Assembly (NCBI GenBank): GCA_964020085.1
Contig: OZ026601.1
Location: 35,779,101 to 35,843,100, forward strand
Source: Micromussa lordhowensis
Taxonomy: Eukaryota; Cnidaria; Anthozoa; Scleractinia; Lobophylliidae
Direction: 5' to 3'
Length of the DNA: 64,000 bases
Of this stretch, positions 1 to 11,274 are shown piece by piece (position 1 is the first letter of the stretch; every line of letters starts with the position of its first letter). Position numbers and translations under genes: made by a program. Below the pieces are notes generated by a model. It was not told where the DNA came from and ran no database searches. It saw nothing but the letters and a program-made list of their open reading frames with translations.

Positions 1-1153
1 CCGAAACAGTGAAAGAGCGTCCACCCTCTGTTTGTCTTCTATATTTAGGACAAACAGCATTAATGCAGACTTTCGCTGCGAAATCGGCACTCGATTTAAG
101 CAATAGAGCACATTTTCCGTGTTAAATTAGCCTCATCTAAACACGAGGAGGGTTGGAAGAATTCAGGACAGTTATGCAAACCCGAGACAAGGGTTTGCAT
201 AACTTTTGAGAATTCTTTCAGCCCCAAGAGTGTTTACTGAGGCTATGTAAACATGGAAGAAGTCTTCATCTACACCTACATCTATATTTATTAATTGACA
301 ATGCTTATGCATCAAGTCAACATAAACTAAATATATTACAATATCAGAAATGAAAGAGAGGAAAAACTTACGAATTATATATAGAAACATATTACAATCA
401 AATAATAAAATTATTTCATAATAAATATAAAATATATACACAAATGGATAAGATAAATAAAAAACAACAATCAATTGTTTCTAATAGATGACAAATGGTG
501 ATCTTTAAATACTGAAAAATTTGAACTAGCACGAATACCAATAGGTAGAGAGTTCCAGTCCCTTATTGTCCTTGGATAGAACTATAAAGATAATAATCAT
601 GATTGTAGTTGACTTGAATGAATGAATCATTAGAAAATGATCTAGTAAAACGCTGTTTAGATAAAAAATAATCAGGTGTAGACAATGCAATCAAATCATT
701 AACTGCCAAATAGAACATGTTCCATCGATGGGCTTTTCGTCTATCCTCTAAAAGATCTAAATTTAATGACTGACTTTAACGGAAGAAGTTCTGTTGTAGT
801 CTCTTTTGATAAATCTGGCTGCACATCGCTGGACTGCTTAAATTGCTTCTATTGCTTTTATAAAATAATTCTCAAAAATACGCGTGAATCTAAAACGTCA
901 CAACCGTGTTTACATACTCTCATCTAAACACACCTATCGACCAATGAGAGCGCGCGTAGTAGCTCAGTTATTTTATAAAATGGAAATAACACGATAGATA
1001 CTTAAAAAGTCTGTACCCCTGGTCTGCAGTCTGCATTCTACCCTCAGTCTGCATTTTATCCCCGGTCTGCAGTCCGCAGTCTGCGTTTAACACTGATCAT
1101 TTATCTTTCACTGTGTGCGTGCTTGTGTAGTTAAGGCTATTTGGTTTTTCCAG
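1..1153. other. Intron of the CHPF-like gene
   Basis: I see no coding exon here. The stretch ends in a pyrimidine-rich acceptor (ggtttttccag) just before 1154. Short imperfect repeats of a 'gtctgca' motif occupy about 1010-1088. The sequence is otherwise AT-rich and without recognisable structure. Confidence 0.6.
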
Positions 1154-4100
1154 GTTCCTTTGCGAGGTGACTACAAAAGAGACGTCGAAGATGTCAAGGA
1201 AACGGCAATTAAAATGTTATCACGAGAGTACAGCAATGCACAGAACGAGTTTCGCCTTATCAATGGCTACCGACGAGTTGATCCGATGCGGGGAGCTGAA
1301 TACATCCTTGATATTGGAATTAAGAATACTGGAAGCGAGAAAGACTCGACTGTAAGGTGTGTTGTCGGGAAATGTCCCCAAAACTATAGTTTACCTTGTA
1401 GTTTTCGCATCATGTACGCATTTCATAAAAATACTTTTGCAAAGATGAAGCCCAAACGAAATTTCTTTTACGTTTATGCGTATGCATGGTATAGCACCGA
1501 TTTGGTGGTGGAGCATTTGACTTTTGAAGGAGGGTGGGAGGGGGGTGATTTGGTACTACGGGCACGAATTGTTGTTAAACCCTCTCATGCACTATGGATT
1601 TTTTTCTCGTGACGTGCGTATGCATGATATATTTTTCTCCATGTATGATGCAATTTTCTGGTCACTGAACGTGCGTGAATGGTTTTTCAGAAGTGCTCGT
1701 GTGTATGAATTTTTTTGGAGCTAGTTTGCTTGCAGGATATTTTTTTCAAAATCACCCAACCCTTCCCTCAAATGTCAACCCCCCCCCCCCCCCCTATAGG
1801 GCGGATGTTCTTTTTTTTTCTGTGCGATAAGGGAAAGAGAAATTTCCTCCCTCGCCCTCCGCCCTTCCCAGATCCATTTCATTCTCTTTTCTGCTTCCGG
1901 CTAGTTTGATTTCTTCGCGGAAAAACAGACAGCGATAAAGATTGCGTGCATTGATTCCAAAAGTAAACAAGTCATAATTCTGTGCAAGGCGCAGAAAACT
2001 GAAAAAGACTCTCTTCCTTTTAAAATTTGCGAAGCTTTTTAAATATTCTGGGTTTCTTTTATGAACTCACTTTCTTTACTTATTTGATTTAGTATTGTTA
2101 ACGGAGCTACCGCACGATTTGCACATCGTCGTATGTAATCCGTGTTAATCTTCTCCATCCTTAACCATCCTTGTTCGGTTACGGTTTAGATTATCTCTTT
2201 GGTGTTTTTCTATCTTAGTACACTGCTATTTTCAGGTTCCTTCAATTTAAAGGTAATTTGTTTTTGGCCAAAATACTGTGACTGAGTTCCTTTAAATATT
2301 TTTCCTTCAGGCGCGTTCATCTTCTGAGACCGTACACCAGGGTGGAAAGTATCCAGATGCCAACTGCCATTGAGCAGCGTGGAATACATCTTGTTCTTCC
2401 GGTCACAAGGGAAGACAGGGACAAACTGGATGAATTTCTGCAGATGTATCAGAAAGTTTGTCTACAGACTGGCGAGAATGTCGTCTTACTTACCGTCTTT
2501 GTTAACGTTAGAGATGGAACCAAGAAGAAACCTGGAGAAGATGCATTTGCGGGTGGAAAGGCCCTTATTGCACGGTAAGTAGTGATATACAGTCGAACCT
2601 CTCATCAACGGCCACCTTTGGAACAGAAGAAAGTGGCTGTTGAAAAGAGATGGCCGCTATCGGGAGGTTGGGCTGTAGAAGGACACCTGTTTTTTTTTTC
2701 GGGGATGTAACAAATTTATTTATAAAAATGCTTATTGTAGCGTATAAATAACACATTCAAAATATATCAATAAAACAGAAACCAAACTGAAACAGGCCAA
2801 CGATGTGTGGCATGGATCGAGTTTCTTTTACACCATTCGCCAGTCGTTGATGAACTGGCCGTCACAAGAGGTTATTTTAGGATGTGCTTTAGTAGCCATT
2901 GCCGTTGTAGAGAGGTGGGCGTTCTGGGGAGGTTAAAATAAGAGTGAATGTACCGACTGTCCACTGGGACGGACAGTAGCGGCAATCAATCAATCATGTT
3001 ATTTCATTTCTGAATTTAATTACATTTTACAGCTGGAGTGGCCCGTGGATAGCTATGCTAGTCTAGGCGGGCCAGTCTATCAATAGTTGTAGACAGTCGG
3101 CCGTTAGTGGAGGTTGGACTATTTACAGGTTAACGCACTCAGCGAGTGAATTATCGGGATTTACCTGCACGAGTTCATTGTTAGTGAACTCGGGCAGGTA
3201 AATCTCGGTAATTTACGAGCAATGATTGCGTTAACAGTTTTATTCAAATTGAATACACTGCAAACAAAAATCGTCAAACTTTGAGTCAACTGAAGCCATG
3301 GTGTAATGACAGTGGTGTATTGAATTTACACCACGATAATGACGTCAAGGAGTTTGTTTCGTCATAACCTAGTGTCACGTGGTACAAATTAACCAATCAG
3401 AAACTCAGAATTCGAACAGTGTATGAAATTTGAATAATAAACTTCTTTATACTCCAGTTATTCGTTCAGTTTCGATATCGTATCACGTTTATGTGCTAAC
3501 ATCCCACCCAGAAGTGAATGAGTGGGGCTAGGAACTCTTTTAGACCTAGCCCCTGTAGGGATCTGTTAGACCCACTTCCCATTAATCCATGTCCTAATTT
3601 CCAGGTACAAACAGAAGTACACGTGGGCTCAGTTGCCATGGATACAGATTGGAGTGAGGTACAATTCCGTGACGCTGCTTATGGATATAGTTACCATGAA
3701 GCTGCCGGCCAATGCACTTATCTTCCTCACAGCGCTCAGCGTCGAGTTCAACGTAAACTTTCTTAACCGGTGTCGTGTAAACGCTCTCAGTGGTGAACAG
3801 GTGAGTAAATTGGTAGCTTGCAAGTAAGCTCCTGCAAGCAAGCTTGCAGGAGAGCGTGCGAGCAAGTTAATGATTTGTATTGGTTTGATTAAGAGCCGGG
3901 CATCTGGCAAATTGACCGCCGGCTGTAAGGATGATTTTGCCCTGCTCGTTTGACTATATAGTGGAAAGTATTTTTACAAAGAAGTTCAGATCAAACAGTT
4001 TTTCCCGCCTGTGTAAAACAATTATTCACCTGTGTAAACCACGGGGGTTTCATGAACGTTGTCAGCAAGAGGACAACTGGCAGTTGTCCTCTTGCTGACA

Positions 4101-4994
4101 ACGTTCATGAAACCCCCGTGGGCAGCCCGGATCCACTCAAGCAACCCGCCTGCCGGCGCTCGGGCGACTCACTGGCGACACACAACTGTATTTTGATTTA
4201 TTTGGAGGAAATTTGTACTTTTTCGTGCGAAGTTATACGACCAAGCCTGAATCCTCTGATAATGTAGCAAGTTTCTGAGCTAAACAAGTGTCAGATTTCT
4301 CTGGTCGGTCCAAGGCATTTTTTACAGTCTTTTGTTCGAAGTTAACATATTTTAAATAGAGTCGTCCTCTCAAAGGTTTTTAAGAAACTGTTTACAATGA
4401 CAATGATAAAAAGAAAAAATGTTCTCTAATATAGAAAACGCTACCAAAATGTCATGATACAAAACGATAAGTCAATTAAGGCAGTGAAGTCGTTTCTTCA
4501 CGGCAGCATTAAATGTCTTTAGGGATTTAGTTTCTTTAGTGACTTTATCTAAGCTATTCCAGATGTTAGTCGCTCCGCTATACGTGAAGGTGCGTTGACC
4601 GGTGGCAGTTTTATATCGAGGTGTATTTAGCAGTCACGCGTCCGAGTGTCACGGATTTGTATGTTATGTACTGATGGGAAAGGAGCCACATCAGCTTTAG
4701 CAGGTCGAAAAAGCTCTTTCGCGCGGCTCAATTTCGGGCGGCTTGTACGGTAAGGCTTGCTACGCAGGCTAGGTCGAATTGGAATTTGGACATTTGGTTT
4801 TTGAGGAGGGAGGAAAACCGAAGAACCCGGAGAACAACCCTCGAAGCAAAGCGAGAACCAACAACAAACTCAACCCACATATGACACCGCGGGCCGGAAT
4901 CCAACCCAGGCCACCACTGCGACTTCCCGCTCCTCAATGCGTTAATGCGTTTTAGTATATACCACACAAGTGAATATTACTTTTCGCGCGCGCT

Positions 4995-5031
<37 letters not shown>

Positions 5032-6709
5032 CACCTCCGAGCAGCCGAAGAAAAACAAAGTGGCTTTTGTCGCTATATTTTAACTAATGAAGTTACTCTT
5101 TGGGCTGCTAGTTATTCAGCTTGTGTGGTATATACTAAAACAATTATTCACCTCAGTGTCGGTGAAAGTGGTGGATATTTACCTCCACTTCGGTGAATAA
5201 TTGTTAATTATTCTCTTCATGTAGGTGTTCTTTCCCATTCCCTTCGCCTACTACGATCCCAACATTGTGTATCGTCAAACCAAGGCTCCGGATGTGATTC
5301 CAGTGCACAGGGACACGGGGCACTGGGACCAAGGACCCAGGGACATGACTTGCTTTGATAACAAGGACTATAAAGACCTGAGAATGAATAGTGACGACTT
5401 CCTAAAAGAACACATATCACCAGCATCAGATTTAATGAAGGTAAAGATGAAGTTTGATTCATTTTAATGTAATATATCAAACACGAAAGACCGTGTTTGA
5501 CCGCATTTCCAAACACCGAGAAGAGAGTTGAAAATACGACGCGCAGCGGAGTATTTGTGACGAACATTCGAGGTGTTTGGAAATGTGGTCAGACACTGTC
5601 TTGTGTGTTGATAAATCTTCTCAATCGGAACCAAAACAAAGGAGAAAACGGAGAAATAGAATCTTAACAATCTATGTAAATTAAGATCAGATCTCCAACC
5701 TTTCTTTAAACTTCATGAATTATTAATGAGTTTGACCAGGCGAGAACAAATTGGCATCTCCTGAGCCTTTCAAGCCCGGTTGGATACTCCTCCTATGTAT
5801 ATGCTATGTGGTTATGTGCCGCTGTGAAGGGTATGGTTTTTTCAGGCAGCTTAGTCTGGGATAGGGTATAGAAATCAAGTAGAATAGATACTATTTGAGC
5901 CAGGAAAGCCCGGCTTAAAAACAATGATAGAAAGATGTAAATAACTTATAGGCGGCTTTCGACGCTCGTCTCTGAAATGAAAGAAAAATTCGTACCCCGA
6001 GCAGGATTGGAACCCGCGTCTCCCCGCATACTAATCGGGCGTGATATCCGCTACACCATCAGGGTAACCACGCTGGATATGTGGAAACCTATTGATGTGA
6101 GTAGATGGAACGCAGGCAGTGCCGACAGACAGACAGCTAAATTGGTCTAGATTAGTGTATAATTTACCGGGAAAGTGGCCGGTATGTGAATAATTTAGTC
6201 TCGAGCAGGGTTATTTACCCGGGGTTCTATAATAGAAATTGAAACTTGGACGTGACTTTGTAAGATTTTGTTTTTGTTTATAGAGTATGTTAGACTACGA
6301 TAGTGATAAAGTTTCTGCGTGGAAAAAGTTAGTCTGGGATAGGGTAGGGGTTTTTGGTGTCTAGTCTAGAGAAGAGTTGCAAAATCAAGCTGATCATGGT
6401 AGTATAGGGTAAGACTCTCCTTGCCCCAGTGACACCCACCCCCGGGAATTTGTTACTTCATATTTCGCGTTTCTTTTGCAGGTATTTTCCGCGAGTCACT
6501 TGCATGTTTTCCAAGCTGTTGACATTGATTTAAGAAAACGATTTCAAAACGTGTCGTGCGATCCGCATCTGAAGGAGGATGAATATAATGAATGTCTCAC
6601 AATCAAAGCAGAAGGAATGGCCTCTCGCTCCCAGCTCGCTCTCCTCATGTTCGAGATGGAACAGAAGATTCAGGGGAATGGAGCGACAGAAGTGCACCAC
6701 TTACATTAG
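1154..6709 (+). CDS. CHPF: Chondroitin polymerizing factor-like protein, C-terminal half (5' partial, 5 exons)
   Basis: Five exons splice in frame: 1154-1356, 2311-2574, 3605-3800, 5225-5440 and 6482-6709 (stop TAG at 6707-6709). They give 368 residues. Every junction has AG/GT ends and the phases agree. The first exon reads NGYRRVDPMRGAEYILDI, the next RRVHLLRPYTRVESIQMP, the third NFLNRCRVNALSGEQ, running into VFFPIPFAYYDPNIVY. These are hallmarks of the CHGN family (chondroitin synthases and polymerizing factors), which build chondroitin chains in the Golgi lumen. The C-terminal part (HLHVFQAVDIDLRKRF, then SRQLALLMFE-like SRSQLALLMFEMEQ) follows the CHPF/CHPF2 pattern rather than CHSY1. 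The DVD metal-binding motif expected in catalytic CHSY enzymes is replaced by A-L-S-V, so the GalNAc-transferase half is probably inactive and acts as a partner of a chondroitin synthase. The N-terminal half and start codon lie before the window. Assignment between CHPF and CHPF2 is not possible here. Confidence 0.86.
2588..3122. mobile_element. Inverted-repeat DNA element, 'CGGCCACC' family
   Basis: The left end reads acagtcgaacctctcatcaa followed by cggccacc. The right end (3100-3120) is its inverse, with cggccgttagtggaggttgg. Related ends recur at about 29531-30078 and about 39059-39200, so this is a dispersed family of short non-autonomous elements. It lies in the CHPF intron 2575-3604. 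Exact boundaries and superfamily are uncertain. Confidence 0.5.
3129..3235. repeat. Inverted-repeat element (107 bp)
   Basis: The ends are gttaacgca (3129-3137) and its inverse tgcgttaac (3227-3235). The interior also folds back: atttacctgc near 3169 faces gcaggtaaat near 3194. It is a short foldback or MITE in a CHPF intron. Confidence 0.6.
4039..4121. repeat. Perfect hairpin: 41-bp arms, 1-nt loop
   Basis: The segment 4039-4079 (starts ccacgggggtttcatgaac) is the exact reverse complement of 4081-4121, with only g4080 between them. It lies in the CHPF intron 3801-5224. Just upstream, at 4017-4029, is one ACAATTATTCACC end that matches the element at 5140-5204. Confidence 0.9.
4950..5140. 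mobile_element. MITE with perfect 21-bp terminal inverted repeats
   Basis: Bases 4950-4970 (ttttagtatataccacacaa, then g) are exactly inverted at 5120-5140. No ORF lies inside. The right end abuts the next inverted-repeat element, which starts at 5140. It lies in the CHPF intron before exon 5225-5440. Confidence 0.75.
5140..5204. mobile_element. Short palindromic element, ACAATTATT family
   Basis: ACAATTATTCACC at 5140-5152 is inverted as GGTGAATAATTGT at 5192-5204. Related ends occur at 6748-6844 and 7273-7386 and as a solo end at 4017, so this is a local family. Confidence 0.7.
5476..5612. repeat. Imperfect inverted repeat
   Basis: tatcaaacacgaaagaccgt near 5475 and ccgcatttccaaacacc near 5501 are mirrored by ggtgtttggaaatgtggtc (5572-5590) and a tgtgttgata end near 5612. 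It starts about 35 bases after the donor of the fourth CHPF exon. Confidence 0.6.
5993..6066 (-). tRNA. tRNA-like sequence (pseudo-tRNA or SINE head), anticodon unclear
   Basis: On the minus strand a 7-bp acceptor stem (TACCCTG/CGGGGTA with one wobble), a D-arm, an anticodon arm and a T-arm with a B-box-like GGTTCCAATCC can be drawn over 74 nt. The anticodon loop reads TTAGTAT, which would put AGT (Thr) at 34-36. The anticodon stem has an A-G mismatch. It lies in the CHPF intron 5441-6481. A decayed tRNA or tRNA-derived repeat is more likely than a working gene. Confidence 0.4.
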
Positions 6710-6747
6710 TTAGTTAGTATCACTATTAGTCAAAGTTCAAAGAATTA

Positions 6748-6844
6748 ACAATTATTGGACGAAGTTGAGCTAAATATCGTGATTTGTCAGTGGCGAGGCA
6801 CTGACAAATCACGATATTTTGCGTTAACCGAGTTCAATAATTGT
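6748..6844. mobile_element. Palindromic element, ACAATTATT family
   Basis: The ends are ACAATTATTGGAC and an inverted AATAATTGT. The core is a perfect 21-bp hairpin: 6772-6792 against 6799-6819, separated by gcgagg. It lies about 40 bases after the CHPF stop codon, so it would be part of the 3' UTR if the transcript extends past it. Confidence 0.7.
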
Positions 6845-7272
6845 TTTATCGTTCAATCACCAAGTTTCTTTTCATATTTAAATCACTCTCTGTCAACTCA
6901 ACGAAGCGATCTTCCGTTTTTCACGCGTGAGCGTGGTTACAGTTACGCATGAGCAGAATATTTGCAGCAAAACACACTTAGACGGTACTACGCATGAGCA
7001 GATCATTATTTGTAGGCAGTTATTTGCAGGTCACGTGGTGGGCTCTCGGCCAATGAAAAGGAAGGGAAAAATGTATTGAATGATAATTAACAATTATTAG
7101 AAACTGGATCATTGGAGAATGCAATTCGAGAGTTTTCATTGGCTTAGCCATCATGGGCTATTAGCCATTATACCATGCTTTACGAATATGGTAAGCGTAC
7201 GCGTGATTTTTTTGAGGCGTTTTTATTTTTTTTAATTTTAGTTTGCCATATTCTTGGAGTGTTTTTAATAAA

Positions 7273-7386
7273 ACAATTATTCCACTCGCCCTTGTTGGAT
7301 ATGAGATGATTATAACCAACTCGCCGCTATGCGCCTCGTTGGCAATCTACCATCTCATATCCAACGAACGCCTATGGAATAATTGT
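7273..7386. mobile_element. Palindromic element, ACAATTATT family
   Basis: ACAATTATTCC at 7273 is inverted as GGAATAATTGT ending at 7386. Inside, ttggatatgagatg near 7295 faces catctcatatccaa near 7350. Bases 7400-7464 resemble the right half of the 6748-6844 copy (cactgacaaatcacga), so elements are nested or abutted here. Confidence 0.65.
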
Positions 7387-8015
7387 TAATTATCCTCGGC
7401 AAATAATTGATCTGCTCGCCACTGACAAATCACGACAATTTACTCAACCTCGTTGAATAATTGTTAAGTATGTGGGAGAATCTTGAGAGAAACGTTGCGT
7501 GACGGCAGTAGTAACCGTCACGCAATTTTCCTGGAAATTCTGCAAAGGTAATGCCATTAATCAACAGTTCTCCAAATTTTTAATAGAAATTCTCGCATGC
7601 GGGTCATGAAATGATAGAAATTGATCATAGAAAAATTAAGTCTTACTTTGTAACAACTGTTTGCTGAGCAGCGGGAATAATTGTTCAACGGACAACAAAT
7701 ATTTTCGTTCCTCTTAAGGCTCTTAACATAAAGCAAGCTGCTATTAGAGTTAAGTATACATCAACTTATTTAACAACCTGTGTTCAATATTTAACCTCCC
7801 GAGGAGTGCTATTAAGTAAGGTATAATGTCACTTTCAGCCGATCTTTGCAGTAACAATAGCAGCCCTTCGCCGAAGAATGTCCGAGAATGGATTGTAATT
7901 TGTTTGGGGTTGGAACGTTCCACCACAAAACGGAAATGTAACAGTCCGAATAAATGATGTTAGATGAGCATTTTCTCGATCATTCTTATTTTTACTCGGA
8001 TATGAGAACATGTTA

Positions 8016-8320
8016 GGGCCTGATTACATGAGCCGGGCTGGCCCGGTTAGCCGGGCTGCTTCAGTGTGCCGAAATGAGTTTCAGTCCGGTATTACATGAG
8101 GCGAGCCAGCCCGGTTGATGGCTGATGCGATGAACCGCGGGAAACCATTGCGCATGAGCACTGTATTACCCGCTGTACTCTCGCTGCCTTAATGGGCCGG
8201 GCTGACCCGGCAAACGCGATTACATGTTGATTTTTGTTGCGTTTAACAAACGGGCCGAGATCCCGGCAAACTGACACCAGCTCGGCTAACCGGGCCAGCT
8301 CGGCTCATGTAATCAGGCCC
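8016..8320. mobile_element. Harbinger/Tourist-like MITE with TTA target duplication
   Basis: The 305-bp element starts GGGCCTGATTACATGAGCC and ends with the inverse (GGCTCATGTAATCAGGCCC). It is flanked on both sides by TTA (8013-8015 and 8321-8323). A 3-bp TTA duplication with GGGCCTG-type ends fits PIF/Harbinger MITEs. It has no transposase ORF, so it is non-autonomous. Confidence 0.75.
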
Positions 8321-10076
8321 TTAGATGCCAAACAGAATTTGTAGTTTTTGAGATGACAAGAAGTGTGCCAGATAACGCGAAGGCGATCAAAAAGCGTCAT
8401 TAGTTTTTGTTAGTAACAAGGAATGTTAATTTATGGGAATACGTAGCTTAACATACGATAGACCTTCTAATTTTGTACAAGAAAATTACAATAAATGAGT
8501 TATAGGAAAAAAGTGATGGTATCTAGTTTTTATTTTCTTTCCGAGTTGGTACGCGCGCTGTGATTGGTTAATTTTACGAGCCCTAATTAGCCTAAATTAT
8601 CTCTGTAAAAGTTTGAGTTTTTAAATCCGCGCGTACCACAAAGAGTATTAAAAATACATGTAGCTCAAATCTCTTAATCGTGCCATGCCTTTTATTATTC
8701 AGAGTTGATATATGTAGCTTCGGAGTTAACGGGCAACGTCGAGAAGAAGAGAGACCCTGGAAGCGATTACTTAGGTGGTCAAGTGTAGCTTCTTGAGCGA
8801 GCGGTAAAAAACAAGAAGCGTTTACTGAGCGCAGAAAAACACGCCTGATCGCACGTTAGATGCAGAGGCTGAAGTTCAGTATGCTAATGAGGTAAATAAT
8901 GTAAGCTGGGGTCATGGGCTCCTGGTTACAGTGTGTTTTAGAGGACTATTTGCATACAGCTGCCGAGAAGAGAACTTGACTGCTTGTATCGAGATTTGCT
9001 TGTATTAACACTGATTAGGATTGTTCGCAAGTTTCCTGACTAACTGTTTCAAACAGGATATGTGAGCATCGTCCTCAAGCACGTGATTACATATGACTGG
9101 TGAGTCCAAATGACACGTGACTCAATGGCCCTTGTGTGAATAGTTTTTTGCTAATTTCACGTTCTTCGTCGAAGAGTAGTTTAATAGTGTTGTATCAATT
9201 CGAATGGGATTAAACAACAGGAGTGAAGGGGATATGGGACTGCACCAGACCTGATACATCGTTCATCAATACTGAATTCCTAACGTCTACCACTAGAGAT
9301 TCACTGTTCCCAAAGACCACTCAAACCTCAAGTCAATATTTCCGACCTTCTGTCGCGAGTTACCTCTCCAGAAAAACTTATACCCAGACATCAGTTTACT
9401 TCCCATGCAGTCATGGCAATGAAATTTTACTCGTCGAGGCATAATAAGAACGTTATGACACATCCAGGATCTGAGTGGTGTATTTTCCATATGACCACCA
9501 TACCCTTAACGGTGAAGTATTAATGAAGTTATTTTCCGCTTCTTCACGGTGGCTTGAAGATATGAATAATATTTCCTGGTGTTGAAAACATTGGTTTACT
9601 CTCTCGCTGTGCTCGCTCATAAACTATTGTTTTGGACACTTGAAAATATCTTGTATCTTGGCGCCACCGTATACCCTCTACACTTTTTATCATCCAAACG
9701 AAGATGCGTCCATCAAAAATAATAAGTTTCTTGGAAGCAAATCGTTTTCGACCATTTTTGACCGTTTACATGATGAAATTAAAAAAATATTTATATCTAT
9801 TTTGGTATAGGAATATGTGCGCGCGCGTTTGGAGATGAAAGTTGCGTTAACACAAGACAATTTTTCCTTAGACGGAAGATTCCCCTATACTTCCTATTGT
9901 AACACACCGAAAACTGAACGCCTCGCAAAGTTTTCCTCGCAGCATTGAACGTGCGAAGAGAAGTGAAGTTGAATGTTTGCAAGTAATCGCGATCACGCTG
10001 CAACAAAATTTTCCGAGTTATCTTGCAAAAATTACGATTTGTCAACAATTAAATTAGTATCTTCATATTAGTATTA

Positions 10077-10440
10077 GACCCCGTCCACACAACGCAGGAG
10101 TAATTTGAAAACACGGCTTTATTTCTACGGTTAAGCCTACCGTCCACACTAATCCGTCACGAAAACGGAGCTTTTCGAAAACACTCTACAAACCGGAGCA
10201 ATTTGAAAACGTCGGCTTTGGGTTTCAGTGTGAAGAGAAAACATTTTGAAAGCGATGAGCTTACTACGATCATCATTCATGATATTTCTCTGCCCGAGTT
10301 TTCCTCAAACACAATTCCGACATGACCGGTGATTGTTACGTTTTCAAATTTCTCCGGCGTAGTGTGGAAGGAAAACATTTAAAGCGTTTTTTTTTTAAAA
10401 CACCGTTTTCAAATTCCTCCGGGGTAGTGTGGCGGCGGCC
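10077..10440. mobile_element. MITE, 'CGTCCACAC' family, with TTA target duplication
   Basis: The left end GACCCCGTCCACAC is mirrored by GTGTGGCGGCGGCC, and both are flanked by TTA (10074-10076, 10441-10443). Internal gaaaac and ggagcaatttgaaaac motifs recur. Bases 10131-10134 are an intact TTAA, the site where a related copy near 58.4 kb carries an insertion. It has no ORF. Confidence 0.65.
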
Positions 10441-10515
10441 TTAAGTCGCGTTCATGACAGCGACAGACAATAAACAGTCTCAGCACAGAGCAGTTACAAA
10501 AAGCCAAAACATGTT

Positions 10516-10521
10516 TTTATT
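10516..10521 (-). terminator. Candidate BAZ2 polyadenylation signal AATAAA
   Basis: AATAAA on the minus strand lies about 750 bases after the BAZ2 stop codon at 11275. It sits within an AATAATAAAA run. Its use is inferred from position only. Confidence 0.35.
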
Positions 10522-11274
10522 ATTTCAGCAAGCCTACAAGAGTAAAAATTTCATACAAAAACGTTTAGTTTAAAACTCCATTGACTGACCTCTGTGGGTA
10601 CGAACGGTTCCTAACTGGTTTAAATACGTGTTGTCGGCTGACTAGTCAATCTTGTTATGTACAAGTTTTACAGGTTTCCGTTGATTGGCAGATTACGACT
10701 TACGTGGCAGTTAGCGACTAGTTATGGATTATCCCGTACAAAATTCCGACAGTGACTTGCATTAACGAAAAAATTATCTCCACCCCCAAAATAATGGCAT
10801 GATCACGAATTCTCATTTCGTTTAAACTGCTACACCTCTCCTTGAGATGCTTTAAAGAAAAAACAAAAGAAACTATTGAAACCACGTGCGACAGTTATTC
10901 TCATTTCATCTCTCGGTAAATCTGTTGATGAAAAAAAGAAAAGAAAAAGACATGCGTCAGTCAAAAAGGCAAGTTTGATCGTGGATGAGCTAATCAAGTG
11001 CGTGGGAAGGTAGCCTGCAGCGCATGCGTTATTTTGGAACGAAACGCTCGATGAACCAGGTTTTTTTTATGCCGCCATCTTGGATTGTAATTGGATGCTT
11101 GACCGGTAGAAGGTTGGGGCTCGACTTCTCCCTCGGCAAATTTTCCCGCGCCCCAACCCTCCACCGTTACCAAATCTAAGATGGCGGCCTAATACTAGCA
11201 CGCCAAATTTATCAGAGCAGGCTTGTGAGAAGGCTAAGAAACTAAAGGCAAATCTCGTACCTTCCCTCCCACCC

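Larger units (their letters stand above)
6710..10515. other. Gap between the convergent CHPF-like and BAZ2 genes
   Basis: I see no gene. The early part may be CHPF 3' UTR: AATAAA occurs on the + strand at 7267-7272, 7949-7954 and 8490-8495, and none can be chosen from sequence alone. The gap holds the ACAATTATT-family elements at 6748-6844 and 7273-7386 and Harbinger-like elements at 8016-8320 and 10077-10440. The rest (8330-10070) is AT-rich with only short shadow ORFs. Confidence 0.55.

Noticed and set aside
1115..1612. 165-codon ORF as a stand-alone gene
   Set aside because: Only 1154-1356 is coding. The part before is intron plus acceptor, and the part after the donor at 1357 is intron with no family match.
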